64,000 bases of DNA. Origin: Acidobacteriota bacterium (lineage in GTDB: Bacteria; Acidobacteriota; Vicinamibacteria; Vicinamibacterales; CAVVIG01). The first letter of the stretch is position 1. The number at the start of each line of letters is the position of its first letter. The DNA lies in NCBI GenBank assembly GCA_016195265.1, contig JACPZW010000086.1, positions 1 to 64,000 on the forward strand, read 5' to 3'. A program made the translations under genes and the position numbers. The notes beneath the pieces were generated by a model. The model saw only the letters and a program-made list of their open reading frames with translations, did not search any database and had not been told where the DNA came from. Below, one piece after another: positions 10,456 through 21,100 of the stretch.

Positions 10456-11268
10456 CTAGGCGAGCGTTCCCGCCCTCTTCATCTGTGCGGCGCGCTGCCG
10501 GCCGAGCCGCGCGGCGCCCAGCGCGCCCACGAACTGCACGAGATCGGGCGCCGGCAGATTGACCGCGGCGCCGAGACGCGCAGACAGCAGGCGCCCCATC
10601 GATTCGAAGCGCAGAATTCCACCGACGAGCGTGTACTCGGGCTCGAGCTGCACGCGCCGCATCAGCTGAATGGAGCGATCCACGAGCGACTCAATCGCCC
10701 CCTGCATGATGTCGGAGGGCGACGTGCCCTGCGACAGATGATTGATGACCTCCGATTCCGCGAACACCGCGCAGACGCCGGAGATCGTCGCCGGTGTTTT
10801 CGACATCGCCGCGAGCGGTCCGATCTCTTCGGTGCCGTAGCCCATGTAGCGCGCCGTTTTTTCCAGAAAGGCGCCGGTGCCGGCCGCGCACTTGTCGTTC
10901 AGCCGGAACGACCGCACCTTCGACAGCGCGTCCACGCGCGTCGCCTTCATCGTCTGGCCGCCGACGTCGAGGATCGTGCGCGTGCCGGGGTAGAGCAGCG
11001 TGGCCCCGCGCGCCGCCGCCGTCAGATCGGTGACGTACACGTCGGCGAACGTCACCTGATGGCGGCCGTAGCCGGTGGCGATGAGATACGCGACGTCCGC
11101 CTCGCGGATTCCTGCGCCGGCGAGCGCGGCGTCGTAGGCGCGGCGCGCCGCGTCCGCCAGCTTGAATCCCGTCTTCAGCATCGCGCGGCCGGCGATGCGC
11201 GCGTCGTCGCCGAGAATCGCGGCCTTCGTGTACGTCGAGCCGACGTCGATACCGGCCGTGAACGTCAT
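10456..11268 (-). CDS. BcrA/BadF/BzdP-type activase ATPase, second subunit of benzoyl-CoA reductase
   Basis: 270 aa of the ASKHA-fold activase family. It has the phosphate-binding '[11 protein letters not shown]' at ~7-16, the phosphate-2-type '[10 protein letters not shown]' at ~100, and the two [4Fe-4S]-cluster cysteines, Cys127 in '[13 protein letters not shown]' and Cys166 in '[11 protein letters not shown]'. The pair of activase subunits hydrolyses ATP to push electrons from ferredoxin into the BcrBC catalytic half. It aligns residue for residue with the upstream activase. Both are short (270-279 aa), fitting Azoarcus-type BzdP/BzdQ rather than Thauera BcrA (~440 aa). ATG overlaps the previous stop. 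I leave the symbol blank because P and Q cannot be told apart by eye. Confidence 0.85.
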   Translation of the reverse strand: MTFTAGIDVGSTYTKAAILGDDARIAGRAMLKTGFKLADAARRAYDAALAGAGIREADVAYLIATGYGRHQVTFADVYVTDLTAAARGATLLYPGTRTILDVGGQTMKATRVDALSKVRSFRLNDKCAAGTGAFLEKTARYMGYGTEEIGPLAAMSKTPATISGVCAVFAESEVINHLSQGTSPSDIMQGAIESLVDRSIQLMRRVQLEPEYTLVGGILRFESMGRLLSARLGAAVNLPAPDLVQFVGALGAARLGRQRAAQMKRAGTLA

Positions 11269-12104
11269 ACGTTCCGGACTCCCGAATCTGAATTCTGAAT
11301 TCTGAATTCTGAATTCTCCCGGTTTCCCACAATGTGATCCCGCGCGAACAGGGCGGCGCCGATCGCACCCATGAAGTGCGCCTCGTCACTGACGTTCACG
11401 TCGAACCCGAGCGCCTCGTTCAAGCCGCGCACCATGCCGACGTTCTTCGTCACGCCGCCCGTGAACGTGACCTCGCGCTCGATGCCGACGCGGCGCAGGA
11501 GGCCGACCGATCGCGACACCATCGATCGGTGAATGCCGAGCAGGATGTCCTCGACCTTCTTGCCGCGTCCGAGCCACGACAGCACTTCCGACTCGGCGAA
11601 CACGGTGCACGTCGTGGTGATCTTCACGGGCTTGTCGGACTGCAGCGCGATCGCGCCGAGATCCTGCAGCGGGATGTCGAGCGCCGACGCCACCGCGCCG
11701 AGGAAGCGGCCGGTGCCCGCGGCGCACTTGTCATTCATGCAGAAGTCCACGATCTCGCCCGTCGGCCCGACGCGGATCGCCTTCGTGTCCTGACCGCCCA
11801 TGTCCAGGACCGTGCGCGTGCCCGGGAACAGATGGACGGCACCGCGTCCGTGACAGCTGATTTCGGTCACCTGCGTGTTGCCGAACGTCACGCGATACCG
11901 TCCGTAGCCGGTGCCGACGACGTAGCCGACTTCCTCTTCCTGGATGCGCGCGTCGGTCAGCGCCCGCACGTAGGCGTTCTCCGCCGCGACGACGACGTTC
12001 GCGCCCGTGTCGATGAGGGCGCGGCCGGTGACGACGCCACGCTCGTCGACGATGACGGCTTTCGTTTGCGTCGATCCCACGTCCACGCCTGCAGCGTATG
12101 CCAT
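11265..12104 (-). CDS. BcrA/BadF/BzdP-type activase ATPase, first subunit of benzoyl-CoA reductase
   Basis: 279 aa with '[11 protein letters not shown]', '[11 protein letters not shown]', Cys127 in '[13 protein letters not shown]' and Cys166 in '[11 protein letters not shown]'; the cluster ligands and nucleotide-binding loops are intact. It heads the activase pair and overlaps the next gene by 4 nt. The last ~18 residues ('[19 protein letters not shown]') are not family-like and come from a GAATTCA-type simple repeat that has replaced the original 3' end. A 59-bp gap before it holds another repeat. Activases of 2-hydroxyacyl-CoA dehydratases look similar; the neighbours decide for benzoyl-CoA reductase. 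Confidence 0.85.
   Translation of the reverse strand: MAYAAGVDVGSTQTKAVIVDERGVVTGRALIDTGANVVVAAENAYVRALTDARIQEEEVGYVVGTGYGRYRVTFGNTQVTEISCHGRGAVHLFPGTRTVLDMGGQDTKAIRVGPTGEIVDFCMNDKCAAGTGRFLGAVASALDIPLQDLGAIALQSDKPVKITTTCTVFAESEVLSWLGRGKKVEDILLGIHRSMVSRSVGLLRRVGIEREVTFTGGVTKNVGMVRGLNEALGFDVNVSDEAHFMGAIGAALFARDHIVGNRENSEFRIQNSDSGVRNV
11284..11317. repeat. GAATTCT tandem repeat within the activase C-terminus
   Basis: About four and a half units of CTGAATT. It belongs to the same family as the CAGATTTCAGATT repeats at 17706, 23335 and 37496. Here it is translated as the tail of the upstream activase. Confidence 0.8.
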
Positions 12105-12116
12105 GATGAGCTTTCA

Positions 12117-12184
12117 AATTAGGAATTAGGAATTAGGAACTAAGAATTCTTAGTTCTTAATTCTTAATTCTTAATTCTTAATTT
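12117..12184. repeat. TTAGGAA/TTCTTAA inverted simple repeat between bcrB-like and activase genes
   Basis: Units of TTAGGAA on the left and TTCTTAA on the right pair around AAGAATTCTT, giving a potential long A/T-rich hairpin. It fills the 59-bp gap and enters the bcrB-like gene, supplying its last residues ('LRIKN') and TAA stop. A sister copy is at 48721-48798. Confidence 0.8.
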
Positions 12185-13453
12185 CCTTCCTGCCAGTCCC
12201 TCGAAGAACGCGTCGATCCGGTTCTTGAGTTGCGCTTCCGACACGACGCGCTTGTCCATCATGTCGGACTCGATGAACAGACTCGGGATGTCGGTGCGAG
12301 CCATCAGCGCGCGCCGGCTGTCGGCCAGCCCCGTCGAGACCGTACGGCAGCTCTTGATCGGGTGGTACACGACGCCGTCGACGTGGAACGGCTCGAGGAT
12401 CTCGGCGATGGCGCGATCCTGGTGGAACATGCTGTCCATCGCGTGACGCACCGAAATCAAGACGCCTTCGGCGAGACTCTCGAGCGGGCGCGCGAGGTCG
12501 TACTCGAAGCCGAGATCCGCGCCGCCTGAGGCGAACCACAAGTACGTCGAGTTGACGAACACCCCGCCCCACTCGGAGAACATCTCGTTGAACCGCCGGA
12601 AGATGGGATAGCAGGGCACGCCGACGAAGATCAGCCGGTGCCGCTCGGCGTCAATCGTGCCGAGCCCGTGCGCGACCTTGTGCGCCATCTCCTCGACGAG
12701 GTCCTCGAAGTAGCGCCGGCCCTCCGGCGTGCCGCGCAATCCGTTGGCCACGCCGAGATATACCGTGCCGTCGGTGAGCGCGCCGAAGACCGCCGGCTCG
12801 TGCCGGTTGAGCGCGATCACGCGGCGCCAGGCGGCCGTCATCGCGTTGGCGTGCCCGAGCACCTCGCGCAGCCGATCGATGTCGAAGCGCGTGTCGGTCA
12901 CGTGCTCGCACAGCGCGATCAGCTCCTGAAGCTGCGCGGCCACGTACGCGCAGTCGGCCGCGAAGTCCGGGTCGCCCGGCCACGTCTGGCCGCCCGCGCG
13001 CCGTGTGCCCGGCACGTCGAGCGTGAAAACGGGGACGTGATAGAGCCGCTCCCAGATCTCCGCCCACTTCACGTACGTGTTGCACGCGTTGGTGGCGACG
13101 GCGAGCGACGGCGGCGGCAGCGTGCCCATCGGATGCGCGCCCTTGCGCAGCTGCACGGCGACGTCCGCCTTGACGTAGCCGCAGATGTCTGGGGAGTAGC
13201 CGTAGTCCTCGGCCTGATTCAGATACTCGTGCGCCACGCGGCGCACCGCCGTCTGCAGCGAGTTGATTTCCGGAAAGCTGAGCTCGAAGTCGAACACGCG
13301 CAGGAGCTCCGCGAGGCTGCCCATGACGAACACGTAGGCCGTGGGATGACCCGAATGTGCCGCGGCGGTCAGGCGGTCGAACCAGTCGCGGAACAGCGCC
13401 GCGCCCGCGGTGACGCCGCGTCCCACGATGGCGTGCGCGGGCTGGGGCGTCAT
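12164..13453 (-). CDS. bcrB: Class I benzoyl-CoA reductase catalytic subunit, BcrB/BzdO-like
   Basis: 429 aa, matching BcrB/BadE/BzdO length and the HgdB-like fold of 2-hydroxyacyl-CoA dehydratase subunits. Cysteines in family-like settings include Cys91 ('[10 protein letters not shown]'), Cys124 ('TNACNTY'), one in '[11 protein letters not shown]' and one in 'IKSCRTVS'; some would ligate a [4Fe-4S] cluster. With BcrC it forms the half where benzoyl-CoA is reduced to cyclohexa-1,5-diene-1-carbonyl-CoA. ATG overlaps the bcrC stop (ATGA). The last five residues and TAA derive from the adjacent simple repeat. The alternative, a hydroxyglutaryl-type dehydratase, is disfavoured by the had-oah-dch neighbours. 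Confidence 0.85.
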   Translation of the reverse strand: MTPQPAHAIVGRGVTAGAALFRDWFDRLTAAAHSGHPTAYVFVMGSLAELLRVFDFELSFPEINSLQTAVRRVAHEYLNQAEDYGYSPDICGYVKADVAVQLRKGAHPMGTLPPPSLAVATNACNTYVKWAEIWERLYHVPVFTLDVPGTRRAGGQTWPGDPDFAADCAYVAAQLQELIALCEHVTDTRFDIDRLREVLGHANAMTAAWRRVIALNRHEPAVFGALTDGTVYLGVANGLRGTPEGRRYFEDLVEEMAHKVAHGLGTIDAERHRLIFVGVPCYPIFRRFNEMFSEWGGVFVNSTYLWFASGGADLGFEYDLARPLESLAEGVLISVRHAMDSMFHQDRAIAEILEPFHVDGVVYHPIKSCRTVSTGLADSRRALMARTDIPSLFIESDMMDKRVVSEAQLKNRIDAFFEGLAGRKLRIKN

Positions 13454-14625
13454 GCGAACAACACGTTCTCGACGAACGTCTCCAGCTGAATCTGCAGGTG
13501 CTCGAAGCTCGTCATGTTCTCTTCGAACTCGCTGACGAAGTACGGCACGCCCGCGTCATCGAGGGCTCTCGAGTAGGCCACCTGTTCCTCGAGGCCGGGC
13601 TCGCACATCTTGGCCGCCGTGACAATCGCGGCGCCGGCGCCGGATGACCTAATCCGCTCGAGCAGCATCCGCTCCTTGGGCTTGCGCAGGTCGTGCTGGA
13701 CCGGGCTGTACGCGGAGTGCTCCAGATAGGCGTGCGCCAGGTCGCGTAGCGGGTCGCCTTTCGCGCTGACGTCGGCCGTGATCCACCGCAGGCCGATCAG
13801 CAGATCATCGTCGACGACGTAGCACGATTGCGCGATCGTGCGCAGCAGGTCGAGCGGCGGCTGCTCGCAGAAGCCGCCTTCGAACACGACGCGCAGGCGA
13901 TCCTGCGGCCGCGCCGGGCGTTCCTCGATCTGCGGCAGCAGCGCGCCGAGCAGCGCGTTGTGCTCTTCGCGCGGGATCGCGCCGCCGATCGCCATGAGGA
14001 CCCAGGCCTCGTCCGCCGCGAGCAGCCACGGCCGATCGCGCCTGATCGCGTACAGCTCGCGCAGCAGGCGGCGGTTCTCGTTGAAGACGCCGATCGAGGC
14101 GCGCAGGTCGTCGTCGGTGACCGCACGCCCGGCGATCTGTTCGATCAGGCGCCGGAGCCGGTCGTACTCGTGGCGCAGGTAGTCCACGGCCTGCGCGGAA
14201 TTGGCGTTCTGCGGCAGGTACAGGATCTCGCAGGGATAGGCGACGTTGCGTCCCCAGACGGCCGCGAGGTTGCGCGCCGCGTCGCAGATCGGATGCGTGA
14301 CGAACAGGTCGAGCTCGACGTGCCCGCTCAGCGCGAGCTCGAGCGACGTCTTGACGATCGAGCAGAGGTACGACCCGAATCGCGCCTCGGCTTGGCGCGG
14401 CTCGATCGGCGCGCCGTGAATCTTGAGCGGCAGGAGCCCGGCGGCGTGCGCGATCTCCTCTGGGAAGTACACCTGGAAATGCCCGACGACCCTGCCGCCG
14501 CCGGCGCGCCAGCGCCTCACGGTCGGGTAGTCCACGTCCTCGAGCACGTCGCGCAGCGCGGCGAGGGCCGCATCCAGCGGGACGTTGCTGGGCGCGACGG
14601 GCGTCAAGTCGCCGAGCGTGCTCAT
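13450..14625 (-). CDS. bcrC: Class I benzoyl-CoA reductase catalytic subunit, BcrC/BzdN-like
   Basis: The ORF track runs to 15054, but the start is ATG 14625 ([13 protein letters not shown]), overlapping the dch stop as ATGA. The 391-aa product fits BcrC/BzdN (~385 aa). It has '[21 protein letters not shown]' near the N-terminus, typical of this family, and cysteines at 88 ('GSYLCSIVK'), 114 ('HPICDAARN'), 253, 268 and 341 ('[11 protein letters not shown]'), candidates for the iron-sulfur cluster of this subunit. It pairs with the BcrB-like protein encoded immediately downstream. Confidence 0.85.
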   Translation of the reverse strand: MSTLGDLTPVAPSNVPLDAALAALRDVLEDVDYPTVRRWRAGGGRVVGHFQVYFPEEIAHAAGLLPLKIHGAPIEPRQAEARFGSYLCSIVKTSLELALSGHVELDLFVTHPICDAARNLAAVWGRNVAYPCEILYLPQNANSAQAVDYLRHEYDRLRRLIEQIAGRAVTDDDLRASIGVFNENRRLLRELYAIRRDRPWLLAADEAWVLMAIGGAIPREEHNALLGALLPQIEERPARPQDRLRVVFEGGFCEQPPLDLLRTIAQSCYVVDDDLLIGLRWITADVSAKGDPLRDLAHAYLEHSAYSPVQHDLRKPKERMLLERIRSSGAGAAIVTAAKMCEPGLEEQVAYSRALDDAGVPYFVSEFEENMTSFEHLQIQLETFVENVLFA

Positions 14626-15386
14626 GCGTTGCTCCACACAGGTGCGCGCTTGCCGAGGAACGCCTCGATGCCCTCGATCGCGTCGTGCGTCCGCATCAGC
14701 GTGTCGAGATACAGGCGCTCGAGCTCGGGCAGCACCAGATCGACCTGGTGCCGCAGCGTCGCCCGGCTGGCCAGCGCTGCGCACCGCAGCGCGGCGGCCG
14801 AGCGGGGCGCCAGGTGCGCCTCGAACCAGTGATCGACGGCGGCGCCGAGCTCCTGCGGCGGCACCGTCACCTCGATGAGGCCGGCGGCCGCCCACGTGTC
14901 GACCGGCGACGTGCGGCCGGTCAGCACACTGCTTGCGGCACGGGACGCGCCGACACGCAGCGGCAGCAGCGCCGCCGCGGCGGGCGGAAAAACGCCGAGC
15001 GTGATCTCCGGCACGCCGAGCATCGCGGTGGAGCCGGCGAACACGAGGTCGCACGCCAGCGCCAGCTCGAAACCGCCGCCGAGGCAGCGGCCGCGGACGA
15101 CCGCCGCTGTCGGCGCGGGCACGGACAGCAGTTCGAGAATCAGGCCGTGGAGCTCGGTCAGCGCGGCGTGAATGACGCCGGGCCGGTGATCTTCGACGCT
15201 CGCGCCGAAGCTGAAGTGGTCGCCGGCTCCCTCGATGGTCACGAGTTTGATCGCAGGCGCACAGAGCACGCCCGCGAGCGCGCGCCGCAGCTCGCGCATG
15301 ACCGCGATCGACACGAGGTTCGCCTTCGGCGCGTCGATGACGAGCCGCAGGTGACCGCCGCCATGGCGGATTTCAGTGTTCACCAT
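14622..15386 (-). CDS. dch: Cyclohexa-1,5-diene-1-carbonyl-CoA hydratase (dienoyl-CoA hydratase)
   Basis: 254 aa from ATG 15386 ([15 protein letters not shown]); the ORF track start at 15446 lies inside the preceding gene. Crotonase fold with oxyanion-hole segments '[11 protein letters not shown]' and '[15 protein letters not shown]'. The 'FSFGASVE-H' string is characteristic of Dch. The enzyme hydrates the dienoyl-CoA made by benzoyl-CoA reductase to 6-hydroxycyclohex-1-ene-1-carbonyl-CoA. It overlaps oah by 14 nt at its start and bcrC by 4 nt at its end, consistent with one transcript. Confidence 0.85.
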   Translation of the reverse strand: MVNTEIRHGGGHLRLVIDAPKANLVSIAVMRELRRALAGVLCAPAIKLVTIEGAGDHFSFGASVEDHRPGVIHAALTELHGLILELLSVPAPTAAVVRGRCLGGGFELALACDLVFAGSTAMLGVPEITLGVFPPAAAALLPLRVGASRAASSVLTGRTSPVDTWAAAGLIEVTVPPQELGAAVDHWFEAHLAPRSAAALRCAALASRATLRHQVDLVLPELERLYLDTLMRTHDAIEGIEAFLGKRAPVWSNA

Positions 15387-16488
15387 GCAGGGCCTCCGCC
15401 TTCGGTTGAATCGCGTCGCACAGCTCGTCGGTCCATCCGTCGCCACGAGCCAGCCGCCGCCGCAGCTGGGCGAAATCCACCTCGCGGCGTCCGGGCGGGC
15501 CGTCGTTGAACGCGCGGAATCCCGCGCGGCCCTCGGTCATCATGTTCAGCGCGAGCCAGCTGCGATTGGTCTCGCAGTTCTGCTGCCAGTGCTCGAGCTT
15601 CTTCTTGCGCAGGCTCTCGATCGTCTTCTGCAGGCAGTCGGGGAAGGTGTGCAGCAGTTTGGCCGACCACGTCGCGACCGCGGCGTCGAGCCGGCTCAGA
15701 TCGATCGTCGACGTCGTCATCAGCGCCTTCGCGGCCGCCGCGCGCTCGGCCGGCACCGGCTCGCCGTACACGATCGCGCCCTGCTCGTCGATCCAGCGGT
15801 CGGTCGTCACCAGCGGGTTGGGGATGAACGCCCCGTCGTGCACGAGCGCCGGGACGATCTGGTTGAGCAGCCCGAGGCGCAGGGCCTTGTGCGCGGACCA
15901 CGGCTCGCAGAGCGTGCAGCTCTCAATCGCGTGCGCGAAGCCGACGTAGAGGTGCAGGAAGTCAGTCGATCCGCCGTCGGGCGCCGATCCGTGGCGCGGG
16001 CCGGCCTGGCCGAAGCGCGCGAGGTCGGAGGCGATCGAGAAATCGCACGCCGTGCCGATCTCCTGTCCGCCGCCGACGCGCAGGCCGTTCACGCGGTTGA
16101 TGACCGGCTTGTCGCACGTGAGGATGCCGGTGACGGTGTCGTTGAAGAGCCGCATGTACTGCTTGTACTCGCCCGGCCGGCCGCCGTAGTACTCGGCGTA
16201 CTCCTTCGTGTTGCCGCCCGCGCAGAACGCGCGATCGCCGACCGCCGTCAGCACGACGCTCACCGCGCTGCGGTCCGTCGAGGCTTCGCGAAACGCGAGG
16301 ATCAGCTCGCGCAGTGCCGCCGTCGTGTAGCTGTTCAGCTGCGACGGGTTGTTGAGCCAGATCCAGATGTCGTGGAGATCCGGCACGAGACGGCCGCCCA
16401 GATCGCGCGCCGGCCGGCGTTCGTACAGGATGTGCTCGAATCGATGGTCGGCAACCAGCCGGTGATCCTTGAGTGTCGGCGTCGTCAC
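15373..16488 (-). CDS. oah: 6-oxocyclohex-1-ene-1-carbonyl-CoA hydrolase (ring-opening hydrolase, BamA/Oah)
   Basis: 371 aa from GTG 16488, which overlaps the had stop as GTGA; the long ORF to 17235 is an upstream extension over had. Crotonase-superfamily protein with the diagnostic stretches 'FCAGGNTKEYAEYYGG' and 'GLRVGGGQEIGTACDFS' of BamA/Oah and the typical length (~378 aa). It hydrolytically opens the ring of 6-oxocyclohex-1-ene-1-carbonyl-CoA to 3-hydroxypimelyl-CoA. BamA/oah is widely used as a marker of anaerobic aromatic degradation, so this gene anchors the interpretation of the cluster. Confidence 0.92.
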   Translation of the reverse strand: MTTPTLKDHRLVADHRFEHILYERRPARDLGGRLVPDLHDIWIWLNNPSQLNSYTTAALRELILAFREASTDRSAVSVVLTAVGDRAFCAGGNTKEYAEYYGGRPGEYKQYMRLFNDTVTGILTCDKPVINRVNGLRVGGGQEIGTACDFSIASDLARFGQAGPRHGSAPDGGSTDFLHLYVGFAHAIESCTLCEPWSAHKALRLGLLNQIVPALVHDGAFIPNPLVTTDRWIDEQGAIVYGEPVPAERAAAAKALMTTSTIDLSRLDAAVATWSAKLLHTFPDCLQKTIESLRKKKLEHWQQNCETNRSWLALNMMTEGRAGFRAFNDGPPGRREVDFAQLRRRLARGDGWTDELCDAIQPKAEALHGEH

Positions 16489-17546
16489 GGTGCCTCCGTT
16501 TCGTCCGGGATGAGGATCGCGCGGCGATCCGCGCCGCCATGCGAGTCCGCCAGGTGCGCGAACAGCTCCAGGCCGTCGGCGATCGGCCGCCGTTCGATGA
16601 ACGGCCGCAGCGTCACCTGTCCAGACGTGACGAGCGCGATCGCATCGGCGTAGAGCGCGGGACTGCAGCCCCAGCTGCCGAACGCCCGCGCGTCGAGCGC
16701 CATCAGGTTGGACAGCCGCACCTGCGGCTTGTCCATCGTGAAGCCGATGATGCCCAGCGTCGCGGCGGGCACGAGCAGGCTCCAGGCCAGCTCCTGTCCG
16801 GCCAGCGTCCCGCTCATCTCGAAGATCTTCCAGCTTGTGGCGATACCGCTGTCGGCCGCGAGGCGCTTCTTGACGGCGGCGCCGTCGGTCTCGCGCGCGT
16901 TGAACCGCCACTCGACGCCGAACGCCGCGAGCCGTTCGAGCTTCGCCGCGTCGATGTCCACGACGGCGACGCGCGCGCCGCGCGCGCGCGCGATCTGCAC
17001 GGCGTACGTCCCGATGCCGCCGGCGCCAACGACCACCACGAGGTCGCCGCGGCTGACGCCCGCCCGCAGAATCGCCTGATAGGGCGTCGTCACCGCGTCG
17101 GCGACCACCGCGAGTTCGGCGAGCGCGTAGCCGCCGCGGTCGGCGCCGAGCGTCACGAGATGGCGCGCCGGCACGACGATCTCGCCGGCGAAGCCGCCGT
17201 GGACGTGGTTGCCCGGCATGATCTGATTGAGGCACGCGTTGTCGTGCCCCAAGCGGCAGAGGTCGCAGTCGCCGCAGGGCAGGACGGCCGGCACGATGAC
17301 GTCGCGTCCGATGAGGGGGCGGAAGGCGGGGGCGGCGTCAACCACCGTGCCGGCGATCTCGTGGCCGAGGACCAGAGGCAGGGGATGGCGGGTGCGGACC
17401 TGTCCGGTGTAGAAGCTGATGTCGGTGTGACAGAGGCCGCAGCCGGCGACGCGGATGCGCGCGTCATCCGGCCCGAGGGGCGGCAGCTCGAAGGCGCGGA
17501 GCGCCAGCTCGCGCGGCGCCGTCAGGACCAGCCCGCGTGTCTGCAT
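16485..17546 (-). CDS. had: 6-hydroxycyclohex-1-ene-1-carbonyl-CoA dehydrogenase (Had)
   Basis: 353 aa zinc-dependent medium-chain dehydrogenase. The catalytic zinc motif is 'CGLCHTD', with 'GHEIAGTV' following; the structural-zinc cysteines lie in 'CGDCDLCRLGHDNAC'; the Rossmann motif is 'VGAGGIGTYA'. It is the first gene of the operon and overlaps oah by 4 nt. In the pathway it oxidises the 6-hydroxy intermediate with NAD+. As an isolated sequence it would be only 'alcohol dehydrogenase'; the oah-dch neighbours justify the specific name. Confidence 0.87.
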   Translation of the reverse strand: MQTRGLVLTAPRELALRAFELPPLGPDDARIRVAGCGLCHTDISFYTGQVRTRHPLPLVLGHEIAGTVVDAAPAFRPLIGRDVIVPAVLPCGDCDLCRLGHDNACLNQIMPGNHVHGGFAGEIVVPARHLVTLGADRGGYALAELAVVADAVTTPYQAILRAGVSRGDLVVVVGAGGIGTYAVQIARARGARVAVVDIDAAKLERLAAFGVEWRFNARETDGAAVKKRLAADSGIATSWKIFEMSGTLAGQELAWSLLVPAATLGIIGFTMDKPQVRLSNLMALDARAFGSWGCSPALYADAIALVTSGQVTLRPFIERRPIADGLELFAHLADSHGGADRRAILIPDETEAP

Positions 17547-17594
17547 GGAACGGCTTGAGGCAATGCGCGTACCACGCGCGCGGCGACGACTGCT

Positions 17595-17610
17595 TTGAAC
17601 GGGCGTTCAA
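17595..17610. promoter_or_regulatory. 16-bp perfect palindrome upstream of had (candidate operator)
   Basis: TTGAACG-GG-CGTTCAA, centred ~56 bp upstream of the had start codon. The 7-2-7 symmetry and composition resemble operators of TetR-family regulators of acyl-CoA and aromatic pathways. No TetR gene is present nearby, so the regulator would be encoded elsewhere. The position fits a repressor site overlapping the operon promoter. Confidence 0.55.
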
Positions 17611-17705
17611 TTGCAGGCGGGGAGGCGCGGCCGGCGGCGCGCCGGGATCGGCCACCGCCGGTTGCGCGGCGGCGGCTGCCGGAATTCCGGCAGGGATGCC
17701 TGGGA

Positions 17706-17738
17706 GATTTCAGATTGCAGAATTCAGATTTCAGATTC
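17706..17738. repeat. CAGATTTCAGATT-type simple repeat
   Basis: Short tandem repeat 'ATTTCAGATTGCAGAATTCAGATTTCAGATT', nearly identical to part of 23335-23370 and related to 37496-37540. It lies in the divergent intergenic region between had and the large oxidoreductase. Confidence 0.75.
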
Positions 17739-17745
17739 GGGGAGC

Positions 17746-18157
17746 GGCACAGAACCTTCCGGAGCTATCCTGGCCTGCTCGCCGTGGGCAACTTGCCGTG
17801 GGTGCCACAGCGGGCAGCTGTGGCAATACGTGCTCGAAGGGAGCAAGCGCACCTCTCGATCGTTCCAACAGCACCACGCGCTGTCCCACGCCGACAACCA
17901 GTAGGGCCGAGGCATGAAGAGCGTGGGCACCGACCAGTGGCAGCTCTGAACGGTCTGGTGAAGCGGCAGGAGTTTCACAAGCCCTCCCTGCAGTTGGCCC
18001 ATAGTGTGCCACAAACCGCGGTTCAGCCCCTGAAAATGGCCCGGCGCCGCCGCCGCTCTCCGTTGCCGGGTCAGAACGCGTCAGCTACAATGCCGGCCTC
18101 GGACAATGGGCACCTAGATATGCCGGTTTCCTGAACGTCCCCGGCAGGGAGTGCGCC
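17746..18157. other. Intergenic region upstream of the large 2-oxoacid oxidoreductase, nothing coding recognised
   Basis: About 410 bases. Overlapping frames on both strands give ~90-aa translations without domain features (for example 17724-18014 minus). The composition is slightly less GC-rich than the neighbouring genes. It must contain the promoter of the 1574-aa gene; a ribosome-binding site 'GGCAGGGAG' precedes the GTG at 18158. Confidence 0.35.
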
Positions 18158-21100
18158 GTGAGTACGCCAGAGCGACCCCGTTATCCCGGAATCCGCGTCA
18201 CCGCCAACGGCAACCAGTTGGTGTCTTACCACACCGAAACCCGCATTGCCGACGCCGGGATCTTCTATCCCATCACGCCATCCACGGAGGGTGGAGAGCT
18301 GTACCAGCAGGCCTTTGCCGAAGGCCGGTTGAACGCCTTCGGCCGCAACACGCTCGCCGTGGAGGCGGAAGGCGAGCACGCCGCGCAGGGCGGGGCGATC
18401 GCCTTCTCGGTGTGCGGCCGGCGGGTGGTCAACTTCACGTCCGGTCAGGGTGTTGTCTACGGCCTCGAGCAGTACTATCACGCGCCGGGCAAGTGCTCGA
18501 CGATGGTGCTGGAGGTGGTGGCGCGCGCGCTGACCAAGCACGCGCTGAACGTGCATTGCGGGCACGACGACATCTACGGGGCGCTCGACACCGGCTGGAT
18601 CATGGTGTTCGGCAAGGACGCGCAGCAGACCGCGGACCAGGCGCTCATCCTGCGCCGCGTGACCGAGCTGAGTCTCACGCCGGGCATGAACATCCAGGAC
18701 GGATTCCTGACGTCGCACCTGGAGCGAACGTTCTACAAACACGAGTCCGATCTCATCCGGGAGTTTCTCGGCGCGCCCGACGACATCATCGAGTGTCCCA
18801 CCGAGAGCCAGCGGATTCTCTTCGGCCCGACGCGCCGGCGCGTGCCGCGCATGATCGATCTCACGAATCCCGTGCTCCTGGGGCCGGTGCAGAACCAGGA
18901 ACACTACATGAACGGCGTGGTGGCGCGTCGGAACAACTTCACTGCGCCAATCCTCCAGTTTCTCGAGGCGTCGTATGCCGAGTTCGGCCGGCTCACGGGC
19001 CGGCACTACGGGTTGATCACCCGATATCGGACCGCCGACGCCGATACGGTCTTCGTGTCGCTCGGGTCCGCCGCCGAGAACATCGAAGCGGCGGTCGACT
19101 ACCTGCGCGAGCGCCGCGGCGCGCCGGTCGGCTCTATTCACCTCAACGTGATCCGTCCCTTCCCCGAGGCGGCCGTCATCACGGCGCTGGCCGGCAAGAC
19201 GAACGTCATCATCCTCGAGCGCACCGACGAGCCCATGGCGGGCGACAACCCGATGGGCCGGGATATCCGCACGGCGCTCAATAAAGCGCTGGCGACCGCC
19301 GGGCGTCCGGCCGTCGAGGGACTGCCGGCCATCGCGCCGGAGCAAATGCCGCGGCTTCTGTCGGGGGTGTACGGCCTCGGGTCGCGGGACTTTCGTCCCG
19401 AGCACGTGCTGGGCGCGTACGAGTTCGCGACCCACTCGCGCGCGCGCAAAGACGGCAAGCGGGCCGCCGATGGCACGTCGTTCTTCGTGCTCGGCGTCGA
19501 TCATCCCTACGCGGTCGTCTCGGAGGAGCAACCGTCGCTGCTGCCCGAGGGCGCGATCGCGGTGCGGTTCCACTCGATCGGCGGCTGGGGCGCGATCACG
19601 ACCGGGAAGAACCTGGGTGCGATCATCGGCGACCTCAACGATCTGCTCTACGCGCGCGACAAGATCGTCGACGACCACGGCAACCCGAAGGAGATCATCC
19701 ACGTCAGCGCGAATCCCAAGTACGGGTCCGAGAAGAAGGGCGCGCCGACGGCGTATTTCATGGTGGCGGCACCGGAGCGAATCCGCGTCAACTGCGACCT
19801 GCGCCACGTGGACGTCGTGCTGTGCTGCGATCCGAAAGCGTTTACCCACACCAACCCGCTCGACGGCATGGCGGCAGGCGGCTGCCTCGTCTGGGAGTCG
19901 GACGAAGAGGCGGACCAGGCCTGGGAGCGCCTGCCGCTCCGGGCGCGGCGTCAGATCATCGAGAAGAAGATCCGCGTGTTCACGTTGCCGGGGTTCGACA
20001 TCGCGCGGCGCGCCACCGATCGCGCCGACCTGCAACTCCGCATGCAGGGCAACGCCTTCCTGGGCGCGTTCTTCGCCGTGTCGCCCCTGCTCGACGAGTT
20101 TGGCATCACGGGCGAGCAGTTCCGTGAAGTCGTGCGGTCGCAGTACGTGAAGAAATTCGGGCGGCTGGGCGACGCGGTCGTGCAGTCGAACATGGAAGTC
20201 ATGACCCAGGGGCTCGAGCGGGTCCGGGAGATCCGGATCGGCGAACTGCACGCCCCCGATCGGTCAACGCTCCGGGGGGAGGCGTTGCTGCCGATCGCGG
20301 CCGGCGCTGACGCCGGGGGGTGCGCCGGCTGCCGCTCGGTCGCGGTGCCGGTCGAACAGGCCGCCCGCACGCCGGCGACGCGCATCGCGACCTTCGACGC
20401 CGAATTCCGCGCCGGGCTCGGCTACCACCAGCCGGCGTCCACGCTGTCGTCGGTGGGCGTGATGGCCGCGGCGAGCGGCGACACGGCGTCCAAGTACGTG
20501 GCCCGCCGCGAGACGCCGCTCTACATTCCCGAGAACTGCACGCAGTGCATGGAGTGCATTGCGGTCTGCCCCGACACCGCGCTGCCGAACTGCTCGCAGG
20601 ATCTCGAGACGATCCTGCGGACCGCGGTGTCGCACTACGTGAGCGAGGCAGGTCAGCGCGACAAGATGATGCGGTCGCTGCCGGAGATCGAGCGGCGCAC
20701 GCGCGAGAGGATGCGCGAGGCCGTCGCGAAGAACACCGCGACGCCGCTGCCCGAGATCCTCCGCCACGTGACCGGCGAGGTCGACGGCTTCTCGCCGGAG
20801 GCGACGCGGCAGTTTCTGAGCGTCATCGACAAGATTCCGATGGCGTACCAGAAGACGAACGCGATCTTCGCGACGCCCGAGAAGCGCGCCCCGGGCGGCG
20901 GGGGCGTCTTCTCGATCTTCGTCTCCGACCTCTGCAAGGGCTGCGCGGCGTGCGTGACCGCCTGCGGCGAGCACCAAGCTCTCAAGATGGTGCAGGAGAC
21001 CGAGAAGGTGAACGCCGAGCACGAGACCGGCACGGCGTTTCTGAACCTGCTGCCCGACACGGCGCAGAAATATCTGGGCCTCTACAACGACGCGCGCCCG

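Noticed and set aside
10456-14625. Assignment of the HgdB-fold genes as 2-hydroxyglutaryl-CoA dehydratase
   Set aside because: That enzyme uses a single homodimeric activase; here two different activase genes plus had, oah and dch in the same operon favour benzoyl-CoA reductase.
17724-18014. 96-aa minus-strand ORF as a possible gene or transposase fragment
   Set aside because: Trp/His/Ser-rich translation without any domain motif, and overlapping frames on both strands are equally open.
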